Source: Hydrogenophaga sp.
Lineage (GTDB): Bacteria > Pseudomonadota > Gammaproteobacteria > Burkholderiales > Burkholderiaceae_C
Direction of reading: 5' to 3'
Assembly: GCF_025699295.1 (NCBI RefSeq)
Contig: NZ_JAILWB010000015.1
Span: 58,314-122,313 of the forward strand
DNA length: 64,000 nt
Below the pieces are notes generated by a model. That model searched no databases, was not told the origin of the DNA, and saw only the letters and a list, made by a program, of their open reading frames with translations. This document shows, in pieces, positions 17,158-25,207 of this stretch. The translations under genes were made by a program, and so were the position numbers. Position 1 is the first letter of the stretch, and the number at the start of each line of letters is the position of its first letter.

Positions 17158-19092
17158 TCAGGCCTGGTTGATCAGCTCGCGCGCCTGCACTGGCGCGGCC
17201 GAACTGGTGCCGGCCAGCCGCACCACGCTGCCACTGCGGCTGCCCGCGCCGAGCACCCCCCACAGGGCAGGGTTGTCGTCGCAGGGTTTGAGCGTCTCGG
17301 GCACCTTCTTCACGCCGGGGCGCTGTGGCCGGCCTGCATCCGGGTCCGGCTTGCGTGGCGAGTACAGCGCGAAGAGCCCACCGGCCGAGGGGTGGTGGCG
17401 CAGGCCGCCCACGCTCACCGTGTGCTGCCCGGTCGAGAGGCTGTTGAAGGTGCCGCTGCGCCGGATCGGGGTCGGGTTGTCGGCATGGTCCACGAACGCA
17501 CCGAGGTTGCCGCTGGTGTCGTAGTCCCGGTCTTCCAGGTACGACTGGCGTGCGCCCGTGTTCTGGCCGATCGCCACGTCGTCGCGCTCGATGTAGGCGT
17601 CGAACAGCGTGGGCGTGGCGCCGGTGTTGGTGAGCGTGACCGTCCACGAGCCAAAAGGCGCGGTGGCCACCGAGGCCTGGCGGCTGAACGTAGGCGCGAT
17701 CGCCAACAGGGCGCAGGTGCCGTGGCTGCCAAGCGCGCTGGACGTGGGGTAGATCAGCCCGCACATCGGCGCGCCCTGCGCGTCGTTCCACAGGCCCGCC
17801 TGGCCCATGGGCATGGCGGGCAGCGGTTGCGCATGGTTCGGTGGCGTCACGCTGATGCGAACGTCCTGAGCGTCATCGGGCAGCCAGATTTCCAGGTAGC
17901 TCTCGGTGCGGTCGTCGGGCTGCACACGCCAGTGCAGCGTCACCGATCCTCCAGGAGGCAGTGTGGCGTTGGCATGGGTGCGGCTCTGGTAGGCGTTGCC
18001 GGCGGGCACGGCGATCTGCAATTGGCCGCTGTACAGCGCGATCAACTGGTCCATCGCCGCTTCGAGGACCGAGGTGCCATCGTGTGGGCCGGCCAGCGTG
18101 CCCCAGCTGATGTTCACCACCACATTGGCGCTGGGTGCGCAGCGCGCGAGGATGTACATCAGCCCGTCGAGCACGCTCACATTCATCGCGCCGCCCGAGG
18201 TGTCGAGCACGTTGGACCAGTCGAGCTGCACGGCCACCAGGTCGCAGTGGCTGGCGGTGTCGTCCTTGGGGTCGAGCAGGTTGCCCTTGCCGCAGGCCAG
18301 GCTCATCACGTGCGTGCCGTGGTTCACCGGGCGGCTGAGGTCCCAGAGTTGCAGGTACTGGTAGAGCGCGTCCTCGTCCAGCCGGCCGTGGTGCGTGTGA
18401 TCGGCCATGGCCGCGTCGATCGCGGCGCCCGAGAGTTCGTGGCCGTAACCCATGTCGTGCGGTGTGGGCCCGGCGCGTGCGGGGTCGAGTGGCACGGGGT
18501 GCCGAGGCTGGTTGCCGGGCCAGTTGCCGTTCTGGTATTCGTCCTGGCGCCAGAAATGCTTCACGCGCGCGCGGCCTTGCGCGTTCAGGAACTGGTCGTT
18601 GGCAAACGCCAGGCCACCATCGATCAGCCCGAGCACCTTGCCCCCGAGCAAGCCAGGCGCGGGCGCGGGCCCACTGCCGGGCGTGCAGGGGTCGACCAGC
18701 GCATGCGTGTGGTGGCCCACGGGCAGGCCGAGTTCGAAGCGCTGGATCAGACCGCGCAGGTGCGCGTCGCTGCGCAGCTTGTCGAAGAACTTTTTCTTCA
18801 CGCGCGCGCTGCAGAACCGCAGACCGGGCACGTTGAGGTAGACGCGCGGAATCTGCAGCCAGGCGGTGGACGAGGCATCCACCAGCGCCGGCACATCGGC
18901 GCCCGCGCTGAGTTCGATCACGATCGGCAGCCACTTCGGCAGCTTCCTGCCGCGCTTGAAGTGGTAGCCCGCGAAATGGTCCGCCTCGGCCCAGATCAGG
19001 TAAGGGTCTTCGCCGTTGATGGCACCGGGTGCGTTCCAGTGAATGCCGGTGAAGGCGCCGGTGGGCAGCGGCGACCAGGTACCGCCGCTCAT
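17158..19092 (-). CDS. Subtilisin-like (S8) serine protease without signal peptide
   Basis: The 644-residue protein carries a full catalytic triad: Asp158 in LGLIDGG, His258 in NHGTHVMSLACG and Ser630 in AGTSSAAP. The oxyanion Asn lies in AVPAGNAY. About 150 residues precede the Asp, and about 250 residues of beta-rich sequence (TVTLTNTGATPT and DAYIERDD) are inserted between the Asn and Ser blocks. No signal peptide or membrane helix is visible, so it may act in the cytosol or leave by a non-Sec route. ATG 19092 overlaps the haloperoxidase stop (ATGA) and follows AGGAG. It is the last gene of the three-gene unit. Confidence 0.85.
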   Translation of the reverse strand: MSGGTWSPLPTGAFTGIHWNAPGAINGEDPYLIWAEADHFAGYHFKRGRKLPKWLPIVIELSAGADVPALVDASSTAWLQIPRVYLNVPGLRFCSARVKKKFFDKLRSDAHLRGLIQRFELGLPVGHHTHALVDPCTPGSGPAPAPGLLGGKVLGLIDGGLAFANDQFLNAQGRARVKHFWRQDEYQNGNWPGNQPRHPVPLDPARAGPTPHDMGYGHELSGAAIDAAMADHTHHGRLDEDALYQYLQLWDLSRPVNHGTHVMSLACGKGNLLDPKDDTASHCDLVAVQLDWSNVLDTSGGAMNVSVLDGLMYILARCAPSANVVVNISWGTLAGPHDGTSVLEAAMDQLIALYSGQLQIAVPAGNAYQSRTHANATLPPGGSVTLHWRVQPDDRTESYLEIWLPDDAQDVRISVTPPNHAQPLPAMPMGQAGLWNDAQGAPMCGLIYPTSSALGSHGTCALLAIAPTFSRQASVATAPFGSWTVTLTNTGATPTLFDAYIERDDVAIGQNTGARQSYLEDRDYDTSGNLGAFVDHADNPTPIRRSGTFNSLSTGQHTVSVGGLRHHPSAGGLFALYSPRKPDPDAGRPQRPGVKKVPETLKPCDDNPALWGVLGAGSRSGSVVRLAGTSSAAPVQARELINQA

Positions 19093-20243
19093 GCCCACTC
19101 CTTGAGCGCTTCCTCCCAGAGCCAGTTGAGCAGCGGTGCGTTGCCCACGCCGGTGGAGCTGGCCGAGCGCGTGTACGCGTGGCCGCTCGTGTGGTCCATC
19201 GACTGGTGCAGGCTGAAATCCAGCGGCTCACCGTTGGGGCCTTCGAACAGCCGGCCGTCGAAGCCGCGTTCGTGCACGCGTGTGCCGGTGGCGCGCGCCA
19301 CCAGGAATTCGGCCAGTGCGGTGCCCAGCAGTCGCCCGCAGGCACTGTCGACGGGATAGTGCACGCCAGCGACCACACGGTTGGTGGCAATGCGCGCGGC
19401 CAGGCGTTGCAGCTGTTCGCGGCTTTGTGTGCCATTGGGTGGCGAGCCGGCGCCGGGCGCGGCATTGAGCAGCGCTTCGAGCAGCATCGCCACGGCAAAG
19501 GCCTCGGTGGCGTGGCCGCTGGGCCAGCTGCCGTGCCCTGGCGTCTCGATCATGGGCTGGATCTGCGGCGACAAGGCCACCGGGCGGAGGCTGGCGAAGA
19601 TGTGCTTGAAGCGCATCTCCACATGCACGCACAGCGAGAACATCAGGTCGATCAGCTGCAGCGTCTTCTTGTGGCGGTGGGCGGTGAGGCCGACCATGGA
19701 CGACCAGAACTCGATGGACGGCCCCAGCTGGGCCACCGTCTCGGCGGTACGGTCGGCGCGCAGGTCCGCGTAGGCGGCCACCAGGTCGAGCTGTTTCTTG
19801 AACTGCGCCTTGGTGGGCGCGCGCAGGCGCACCAGCGGCTTGCGCTGGATGTTGTTCGATTGCAGGTTGGCGAACTCCAGCGCCGCCTGTTTGGTGCCGC
19901 TGTTGCTGCGGAACAGCAGGCCTTCGACGAGCTGCGTGAAGCAGGCCTCCAGGCGCGGACCGTCGGCCCAGAGAGCCAGGTTGGCCGGTTTGTCGAAGCC
20001 GGGTTCGTTCACGTGCAGGGATGCGCCGGTGAACGGGCCGACGATGGCGGCGCGGCTGAGGATCAGGGCATCGGCCGACACCATGGCACCGCCACTTGCT
20101 CCACCGCTTGCGCCTCCACTCGCGCCCCCACTCGCTCCACCGCTTGCTCCTCCACTCGCGCCTCCACTTGCGCCTCCACTCGCGCCTCCACTCGCGCCTC
20201 CACTCGCGCCTCCACTCGCGCCTCCACTTGCTCCACCGCTCAT
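19089..20243 (-). CDS. Vanadium-dependent haloperoxidase/PAP2-family protein with SGGA-repeat N-terminus
   Basis: The 384-residue protein begins with Met and then 13 tandem SGGA units (residues 2-53), an unusual flexible arm. The catalytic part has the vanadate/phosphate-binding set of this superfamily: K213-x6-R220-P221, PSGH at 241-244 and R289-x5-H295-x3-D299. Vanadium haloperoxidases oxidise halides with hydrogen peroxide, while acid phosphatases share the same pocket; sequence alone does not decide. There is no obvious signal peptide. ATG 20243 is chosen because it opens directly into the repeat; the frame runs upstream to 20312 without support. It overlaps the protease gene by four bases. 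Confidence 0.82.
   Translation of the reverse strand: MSGGASGGASGGASGGASGGASGGASGGASGGASGGASGGASGGASGGASGGAMVSADALILSRAAIVGPFTGASLHVNEPGFDKPANLALWADGPRLEACFTQLVEGLLFRSNSGTKQAALEFANLQSNNIQRKPLVRLRAPTKAQFKKQLDLVAAYADLRADRTAETVAQLGPSIEFWSSMVGLTAHRHKKTLQLIDLMFSLCVHVEMRFKHIFASLRPVALSPQIQPMIETPGHGSWPSGHATEAFAVAMLLEALLNAAPGAGSPPNGTQSREQLQRLAARIATNRVVAGVHYPVDSACGRLLGTALAEFLVARATGTRVHERGFDGRLFEGPNGEPLDFSLHQSMDHTSGHAYTRSASSTGVGNAPLLNWLWEEALKEWA
20085..20240 (-). repeat. 12-base tandem repeat, 13 units, coding for (SGGA)13
   Basis: Thirteen near-identical 12-base units span 156 bases and translate on the minus strand as SGGA repeats. Third-position changes differ between units (for example tcc, ttg and ccc variants in the plus-strand view), so the tract is old enough to have diverged silently while keeping the protein repeat. 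Unit-wise expansion or loss would stay in frame. Confidence 0.95.
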
Positions 20244-20271
20244 GTTGTTTCCTCCTGTTGACGGGTTGAGT

Positions 20272-22101
20272 TCAATGCTGGCGCAGCCCCAGCTCCGCGA
20301 AAACCTTTGCACCGCGCTGTCGCAGTCGACTGTGGCTGCCAGCAGCCGTGTACTTCGTCAATGTGAGATCGGGCTGCAGGGCCAGGATCAGGTCATACGT
20401 CTCGCGCGCCTCTTTCGCCTGTCCGAGCTCGTACTGGGCAATCAGCATGGCCCGCAGAGTCGGCAGGTGGTAGCGGTTCTTGGCCAGGGAGGAGCGGCAC
20501 AGCGCCACGGCCTCGTCCAGTCGTCCCATGGCCAGATAGCTGTTGGCCAGCATCATTTCGAAGTAGTACTTCTGCGGGTCCAGTGGCGAGAGGTGCAGGG
20601 CGTTCTCGGCCTCGGTCATCGAGTCTTCGGGCGTGCCCCACATCGTCGACCACACGCTGTTGTACAGCCAGGCCATCGGATCGTTCGGATTGCTCTGCGT
20701 GGCTTCCTGCAGCAGGCGGTGCGACGCGTCCACATCCTCCCCCAGGTGGCACAGCGCATGCCCCTTGATGGCCATGGCCAGCGAGCTCGCGGGCTCCAGG
20801 TCGAGCGCGCGGTCGGCGGTGTCGATGGCGCGCTGGAAGTCGCGCGCAGGTTCGCCCGAGAGGCCCTGCACCACCTGCATGATGTGCCACTTGGCCAGCC
20901 AGGCCCAGGGCGTGGCCACGCGCTTGTGGCGCGCCACCACGGCTTCGAGCAACTGGTGGCTGCGCTGCAGGTCGCGCGGTGTGGACCGGTGCATGAGCGT
21001 GATGCCGCCGAGCATGAGCGCGTTGCTGTCGAGCTGGGGCACGGGCAGCACCAGAGTGCGCTGCACCACGTCGTTGAGCAGGGCCTTGGCGCAGGCCGAA
21101 CACAGCGCGTCGAGCAGGCTGCTCTGGGCTTCGAGCAGGTCGCGCGTGTCGCCGGTGAGGCGCTCGGCCCAGATCACTTCGCCGCGCTTGCGGTCGGACA
21201 GCTCGGCCATGATGACGACCTTGTCGCCGTAGGTCACGTAGCTGCCGCCCAGCACGAAGGTCGCGTCCAGGTGCTGGCCGATCTGGTCGGCGCTGCTCTT
21301 GCGGCCGCGGAACGCGGTGGTGGACATGCGCGAGATCACGCGCAGGTTCTGGCTGCGCGAGAGCTGGGCAATCACGCCGTCGGCGATCAGCTCGCCGATG
21401 ACGAACTGTTCTGCCGCGTGGCTGCGGGTCTCGAACGGCACGACGGCGATCGCCGGGCGGAAATCGGTGGCGGGGCCTTCGGGCACGCGTGGGCGCGCGG
21501 CAGCCGACGTTCCGGACACCGGGTACAGCATCCAGGTGCGCACCGGCTCGGGCCAGTGCTTGAGGTAGCTCTCGCCGCGGTCTTCCACCTCGGCGTCGAC
21601 ACCGACCACGATGCCGTCGAACACGCTGGTGGTGACCAGGGTCTCGCCGGGCGATGCAAGGTCGGCCACACGCGCCGCCAGGTTCACGCCGTGGCCGTAC
21701 ACGTCGTTCTCGTCCACGTACAGGTTCGTGGCGTTGAGCCCGGCGCGCAGGTGGAGCTGCTGTGCGGGGGGCAGGGTCTGGTTGAGCGGGTCGAAGTACT
21801 TGTGCAGGGCCAGCGCGGCTTGCACGGCCTCGGTGGGCTGGTCGAACTCGGCGAGCAGACCGTCGCCCAGGCTCTTGACGAGGCGGCCGCGGCACGTGGG
21901 CAGGACTTGCGAGGTGGCGTGGTGTATGAAGCCGCGCCACTGGTTGACCACGGCGGCTTCGTTGGCGGCCATGAGCCGCACGGACTCGACCAGGTCGATC
22001 ACCAGCACCACCTTGTGCCGCTGCTGGGGCAGCGGCATGGCCGACAGGACGTCCTGCTGCGCAGGTTCTGCGGTGTCGGTCGGTTGGGGGCTGACGGTCA
22101 T
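20272..22101 (-). CDS. Class III adenylate/guanylate cyclase with TolB-like and TPR regions
   Basis: The 609-residue soluble protein has a class III nucleotide cyclase domain at about 28-190. Metal-binding Asp36 (VIDLVES) and Asp80 (SLGDG), Lys76, and the transition-state pair Asn140 and Arg144 (VNLAAR) are all present, so it should be active. A FlgO/TolB-like alpha-beta region follows (about 225-350, AIAVVPFETRS then LRVISRMSTTAFRG and FVLGGSYV). TPR-like helices fill the rest (about 390-600). It leads the three-gene unit, 28 bases before the haloperoxidase gene. Cyclases of this architecture are common as stand-alone genes; the partners here are not. Confidence 0.87.
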   Translation of the reverse strand: MTVSPQPTDTAEPAQQDVLSAMPLPQQRHKVVLVIDLVESVRLMAANEAAVVNQWRGFIHHATSQVLPTCRGRLVKSLGDGLLAEFDQPTEAVQAALALHKYFDPLNQTLPPAQQLHLRAGLNATNLYVDENDVYGHGVNLAARVADLASPGETLVTTSVFDGIVVGVDAEVEDRGESYLKHWPEPVRTWMLYPVSGTSAAARPRVPEGPATDFRPAIAVVPFETRSHAAEQFVIGELIADGVIAQLSRSQNLRVISRMSTTAFRGRKSSADQIGQHLDATFVLGGSYVTYGDKVVIMAELSDRKRGEVIWAERLTGDTRDLLEAQSSLLDALCSACAKALLNDVVQRTLVLPVPQLDSNALMLGGITLMHRSTPRDLQRSHQLLEAVVARHKRVATPWAWLAKWHIMQVVQGLSGEPARDFQRAIDTADRALDLEPASSLAMAIKGHALCHLGEDVDASHRLLQEATQSNPNDPMAWLYNSVWSTMWGTPEDSMTEAENALHLSPLDPQKYYFEMMLANSYLAMGRLDEAVALCRSSLAKNRYHLPTLRAMLIAQYELGQAKEARETYDLILALQPDLTLTKYTAAGSHSRLRQRGAKVFAELGLRQH

Positions 22102-22169
22102 GCCTGGGGGGGTATCAAAAGGTTGTTGCAGATTTTCACATGTCTGGCGCGAAACCGGGCCACAGGGCA

Positions 22170-22205
22170 GCGCAAAAACGGCAAGGCCGACTTGCGTCGG
22201 CCTTG
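22170..22205 (-). terminator. Rho-independent terminator of the SWIB gene
   Basis: A perfect 10-base stem, CAAGGCCGAC (22182-22191) and GTCGGCCTTG (22196-22205), with a four-base loop. On the minus strand it is followed by CCGTTTTTGC. It lies 45-80 bases downstream of the SWIB stop and before the start of the cyclase gene. Confidence 0.75.
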
Positions 22206-22249
22206 CTCGGGACTCCTTGCCACGTCCACGGAGGACGTGAGCGTCAGGA

Positions 22250-22681
22250 TCACTTCAGATGCGCGTTGACCAGCTTGGTCATCTCGAACATGGACGCCTG
22301 GGCCTTCTTGAAGATTTCCTTCAGCTTGGCATCGGCGTTGATCATGCGGCGGTTGACCGAGTCCTGCAGCTTGTTCTTCTTGATGTAGTCCCAGATCTTC
22401 TTGGTGACTTCGGTGCGCGGCAGCGGATTGCTGCCCACGATCGCGGCCAGGGCGGCGCTGGGGGTCAGTGCCTTCATGAACGCGGCGTTGGGCGTGCGCT
22501 TCTTGGCAGGAGCCTTCTTCGCAGCGACCTTCTTGGCCGGAGCGGCCTTCTTGGCTGGAGCCGCCTTCTTGGCCGGAGCGGCCTTCTTCGCGACGACCTT
22601 CTTGGCCGGAGCGGCCTTCTTCACAGCGGCCTTTTTGGCCGGAGCCGCTTTTTTAGCGGGCGCTTTTTTCGCAGTTGCCAT
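22250..22681 (-). CDS. SWIB/MDM2 domain protein with Lys/Ala-rich histone-like tail
   Basis: The 143-residue protein has a very basic N-terminal tail (residues 1-62) built from repeats of AAPAKK and VAAKK, like histone H1 or bacterial nucleoid proteins. A C-terminal SWIB domain follows (about 66-140, LTPSAALAAIVGS then TKKIWDYIKKNKLQD). Such fusions occur in betaproteobacteria and in chlamydiae. A role in DNA compaction or RNA/DNA binding is likely, but no specific target is known. A clear terminator follows it. It is divergent from rraA, with 258 bases between. Confidence 0.9.
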   Translation of the reverse strand: MATAKKAPAKKAAPAKKAAVKKAAPAKKVVAKKAAPAKKAAPAKKAAPAKKVAAKKAPAKKRTPNAAFMKALTPSAALAAIVGSNPLPRTEVTKKIWDYIKKNKLQDSVNRRMINADAKLKEIFKKAQASMFEMTKLVNAHLK

Positions 22682-22939
22682 GATGAATTTCCTTCTAGAA
22701 GTTGACGAATCCCCCGTGGAAAACGCGCTTTCTCACGGGTGTCTCGGATGCTAAAGGAGTTGCACCCGCAATCCAAGGTGGGCAGCGCTGTTTTTTCAAG
22801 CTTTGCGCAGGGGGAATGCAGGTTTTTGGCGGGGAAAACAACACTTCCTCCGCTGCGAGCGGCCCAGCGCCTGCCGTGCCGCGCGTTTCTGCTCAAATCC
22901 AGCGCTGATTTCCCCAGGCTTTTTCTGCGAGTGTTCACC

Positions 22940-23443
22940 ATGAAAAGCACCCATCTATTGGCCACCTGCGATCTGTGCGATGCGCACAAAGGAGACAGCA
23001 CTGGTGCGTTTCGCGTGCTGCCGCCGGTGTTCCGCGATTTCGGCGCGCTGCGCCGTTTCGCGGGACCGGTGGTGACAGTCAAATGCTTCGAGGACAACTC
23101 GCTCGTGAAGGCTGCGGTGGACAGCCCGGGCGAAGGCCGTGTGCTCGTGGTCGATGGCGCCGCCTCGCTGCGCCGCGCGCTGCTGGGTGGCAACCTGGGG
23201 GCCGCGGCCGCGCGCAACGGCTGGGCGGGCGTGGTGATCGATGGCTGCGTGCGCGACGTGGCCGAACTCGCCGCGTGCCAGGTGGGCATCCGCGCACTGG
23301 CATCCATGCCGCTGCCGACCGAGAAGCGCAACGAAGGCCAGCGCGACGTGGCGGTGCAGATCCAGGGCGTGTGGGTGCGCCCGGGCGACTGGCTCTATGC
23401 CGACGAGGACGGCATCGTCATCGCCGACCACGCGCTGGCCTGA
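22940..23443 (+). CDS. rraA: RraA family protein (ribonuclease E regulator / HMG aldolase fold)
   Basis: The 167-residue protein aligns by eye along its whole length with RraA: LATCDLCDAH near the start, VKCFEDNSLVKAAV, GRVLVVDGAASLRRALLGG and GDWLYADEDGIVI at the end. Proteobacterial RraA inhibits RNase E. Related proteins are 4-hydroxy-4-methyl-2-oxoglutarate/oxaloacetate aldolases, which need an Arg-Asp pair; here that pair is present (Arg105 and Asp106 in DGCVRDVAEL), whereas the E. coli regulator has Arg-Gln. Aldolase activity is therefore possible as well as, or instead of, RNase E control. It is followed by the convergent TauE/SafE gene nine bases away. Confidence 0.85.
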   Translation: MKSTHLLATCDLCDAHKGDSTGAFRVLPPVFRDFGALRRFAGPVVTVKCFEDNSLVKAAVDSPGEGRVLVVDGAASLRRALLGGNLGAAAARNGWAGVVIDGCVRDVAELAACQVGIRALASMPLPTEKRNEGQRDVAVQIQGVWVRPGDWLYADEDGIVIADHALA

Positions 23444-23452
23444 CCGGCGGGA

Positions 23453-24268
23453 TCAGGCCGTGATGCCCTTGTAGAGCATGTAGGCGGCCAGCATGTACAG
23501 CAAGCCGGCGAACACGCGCTTGAGCGAATGCACCGGCAGCGCGTGCGCCGCCCTCACGCCCAACGGCGCCATCAGCACGCTGACGCTGGCAATGATGGCC
23601 AGCGCGGGCAGGTAGATGTAGCCCACCGATCCACTGGGCAGATTCTGCAGGCCCTGACCGGCGATGACGTAGCCCACGGCATTGGCCAGCGCGATGGGAA
23701 AGCCCAGTGCCGCGCTGGTCGCCACGGCGTTGTGGATGCTCACGTTGCACCAGGTCATGAAGGGCACGCTGACAAAACCGCCACCCGCGCCCACCAGCCC
23801 CGAGAGCATGCCGATGACGCCTCCCGCGCCGACCAGGCCCGGTGTGGCGGGCAGGGTGCGCGTGGCCGCGGGTTTTTTGTTCAGCAGCATCTGTGTCGCC
23901 GAGAAGCCGACGAAGGCCGCGAAGAACAGCGCGAGCCAGGAGCCCTTGAGCAGGGCGAAGATGCCCAGGCTGGCCACGGCCGAGCCGAGCACGATGCCAG
24001 GCGCCAGGCCCTTGACGATGTCCCAGCGCACGGCACCGCGTTTGTGGTGCGCGCGCACGCTGGAGATGGACGTGAAGATGATGGTGGCCATGGAGGTGGC
24101 GATGGCCATCTTGACCGCGAGATCTGCTTCGACCCCGCGCCCCGCAAGGATGAAGGTGATGAAGGGCACCATCAGCATGCCCCCGCCAATGCCCAGCAGG
24201 CCAGCGAGGAAACCGGTACCGAGGCCGAGCGCGGCCAGCTCTGCGATCAACAGGGGATCAAGTGACAT
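23453..24268 (-). CDS. TauE/SafE family sulfite exporter-like permease
   Basis: The 271-residue protein has about eight hydrophobic helices and the duplicated TauE/SafE motif GLGTGFLAGLLGIGGG near the N-terminus, repeated in weaker form as GMLSGLVGAGGGF in the second half. The family exports sulfite, sulfoacetate or other sulfur-containing organic anions; the substrate cannot be assigned here. ATG 24268 is chosen because it opens directly before the first helix. The longer frame to 24388 runs through the 6S RNA gene. Confidence 0.87.
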   Translation of the reverse strand: MSLDPLLIAELAALGLGTGFLAGLLGIGGGMLMVPFITFILAGRGVEADLAVKMAIATSMATIIFTSISSVRAHHKRGAVRWDIVKGLAPGIVLGSAVASLGIFALLKGSWLALFFAAFVGFSATQMLLNKKPAATRTLPATPGLVGAGGVIGMLSGLVGAGGGFVSVPFMTWCNVSIHNAVATSAALGFPIALANAVGYVIAGQGLQNLPSGSVGYIYLPALAIIASVSVLMAPLGVRAAHALPVHSLKRVFAGLLYMLAAYMLYKGITA

Positions 24269-24274
24269 GAAAGG

Positions 24275-24448
24275 TGTCTGCAAGTGCCGCCGGACCGGCA
24301 TCCTGAACCGGGGTTCAGGTGGGCGAGGGCAGCGTGGCTTCGGGTTCGTCTGACGCGAGACGCTCGCACCAGCCACGCAATGTACCAAGCCCGGGCTCTA
24401 TGAGCATTGGTTCAAGGAAATATAAAGCCCGGCGCGCACCGCAGACGG
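24275..24448 (-). ncRNA. ssrS: 6S RNA
   Basis: The segment just after zapA folds like 6S RNA. Its ends pair: GTCTGC near the 5' end (24446-24441) with GCAGAC at the 3' end (24281-24276), flanked by further complementary GTGC/GCCGG blocks. The centre has an internal 8-base helix GCGTGGCT/AGCCACGC enclosing a GGTGCGAGCG-type element. The 3' side has the CCTGAACC/GGTTCAGG hairpin (24302-24319), comparable to the TTGAACC/GGTTCAA hairpin of E. coli 6S. Position next to zapA is conserved in proteobacteria. A TACAAT -10 box is at 24459-24454. 6S RNA sequesters sigma70 RNA polymerase. The ends are approximate. Confidence 0.82.
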
Positions 24449-24453
24449 TTTGA

Positions 24454-24459
24454 ATTGTA
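24454..24459 (-). promoter_or_regulatory. -10 element of 6S RNA promoter
   Basis: TACAAT on the minus strand lies about seven bases before the predicted 5' end of the 6S RNA. No good -35 hexamer is visible at the standard spacing. Confidence 0.5.
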
Positions 24460-24523
24460 GGTGCTGGCCGCGGCCGACGAGGACCACCGGTCAAGAAATA
24501 TCCGCGCAGTGACGGGCGGCGAA

Positions 24524-24907
24524 TCAGAGCAGCCGGCCGTCCTTGTCCAGCGTCTGGTCCAGGCGGCGCATGAGTTCTTCCACGCGCGCCTGCGTCTGTG
24601 GGTCCAGCGGGTCGTTGTCGAAACCGCCGCCGGCTTCGGCGAAGGCGCTGTTCTCGGCCTGCGCGAACGAGGATGCCTGAAAACTCTCGGCTTCTTTCTG
24701 CGAGAGTTCGAAGGCGAGGTTGAGCGAGGCGAGTACGGCGATGCGGTCGCGCGCCTTGACCTTGCCGGCATCGCGGATGCGGCACATGGCCGTGTCCACG
24801 CGCTCGACCGCGTCGAGCAGCGAGGCTTCGCCGCCGGGGGGGCACGAGAGCAGGTAGCTCTGGCCCATGATCTGCACTTCGATCTGCTTGCTGCCAGGCT
24901 TGCTCAT
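24524..24907 (-). CDS. zapA: Cell division protein ZapA
   Basis: The 127-residue protein has the ZapA N-terminal globular part (EVQIMGQSYLLSCPPGGEASL then LLDAVERVDTAMCRI) followed by a long helix (DRIAVLASLNLAFELSQKEAE) that makes the coiled-coil dimer. ZapA binds and bundles FtsZ at midcell. The ATGA overlap with the upstream small coiled-coil gene and the 6S RNA gene just downstream match the conserved proteobacterial order. Confidence 0.93.
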   Translation of the reverse strand: MSKPGSKQIEVQIMGQSYLLSCPPGGEASLLDAVERVDTAMCRIRDAGKVKARDRIAVLASLNLAFELSQKEAESFQASSFAQAENSAFAEAGGGFDNDPLDPQTQARVEELMRRLDQTLDKDGRLL

Positions 24908-25143
24908 GATCGCTCCTTGCGGGTTTCGTTGACAGCGTCGGCCATGCCCGGTGGCAAACGCTCCAGCAGCGAATCGATCCGCGCGCGCGCGGCCATCAGT
25001 CGGGACTTGAGCGTATCGCGCTCGGCCTGCAGGGCATGCACCTGTTCCACCAGCAGGCTGTTGGTGCGTTGCAGTTCCTCGTGGCGCAGCAGCAGCCGCT
25101 CCACGCGCTCGGTGATCTGGTCAAGGTGCTTGGGATCGGCCAT
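24904..25143 (-). CDS. Small coiled-coil protein of the TIGR02449/ZapB-like type
   Basis: The 79-residue protein is almost entirely one amphipathic helix with heptad spacing (LDQITERVERLLLRHEELQRT, here given as LDQITERVERLL + LRHEELQRT, then VEQVHALQAERDTLKSRL). This resembles the small TIGR02449/ZapB-like proteins usually encoded before zapA. A role in cell division is inferred from that pairing. The start is uncertain: ATG 25143 is preferred, but an in-frame GTG at 25164 is also open, and neither has a convincing ribosome-binding site. Confidence 0.75.
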   Translation of the reverse strand: MADPKHLDQITERVERLLLRHEELQRTNSLLVEQVHALQAERDTLKSRLMAARARIDSLLERLPPGMADAVNETRKERS

Positions 25144-25207
25144 GTTCGGGTTCGCAGTTTTCACATTGTAGGGTTGCCCCAGACCGGTGCGGCTTAGAAT
25201 GCCGGCT

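Noticed and set aside
19798..22269. 823-residue plus-strand protein with APPL repeats
   Set aside because: It is a mirror of the SGGA tract and of the cyclase gene; the domain evidence supports the minus-strand genes.
25020..25164. GTG start at 25164 for the small coiled-coil gene
   Set aside because: No ribosome-binding site; ATG 25143 gives a length closer to the family, although neither is certain.
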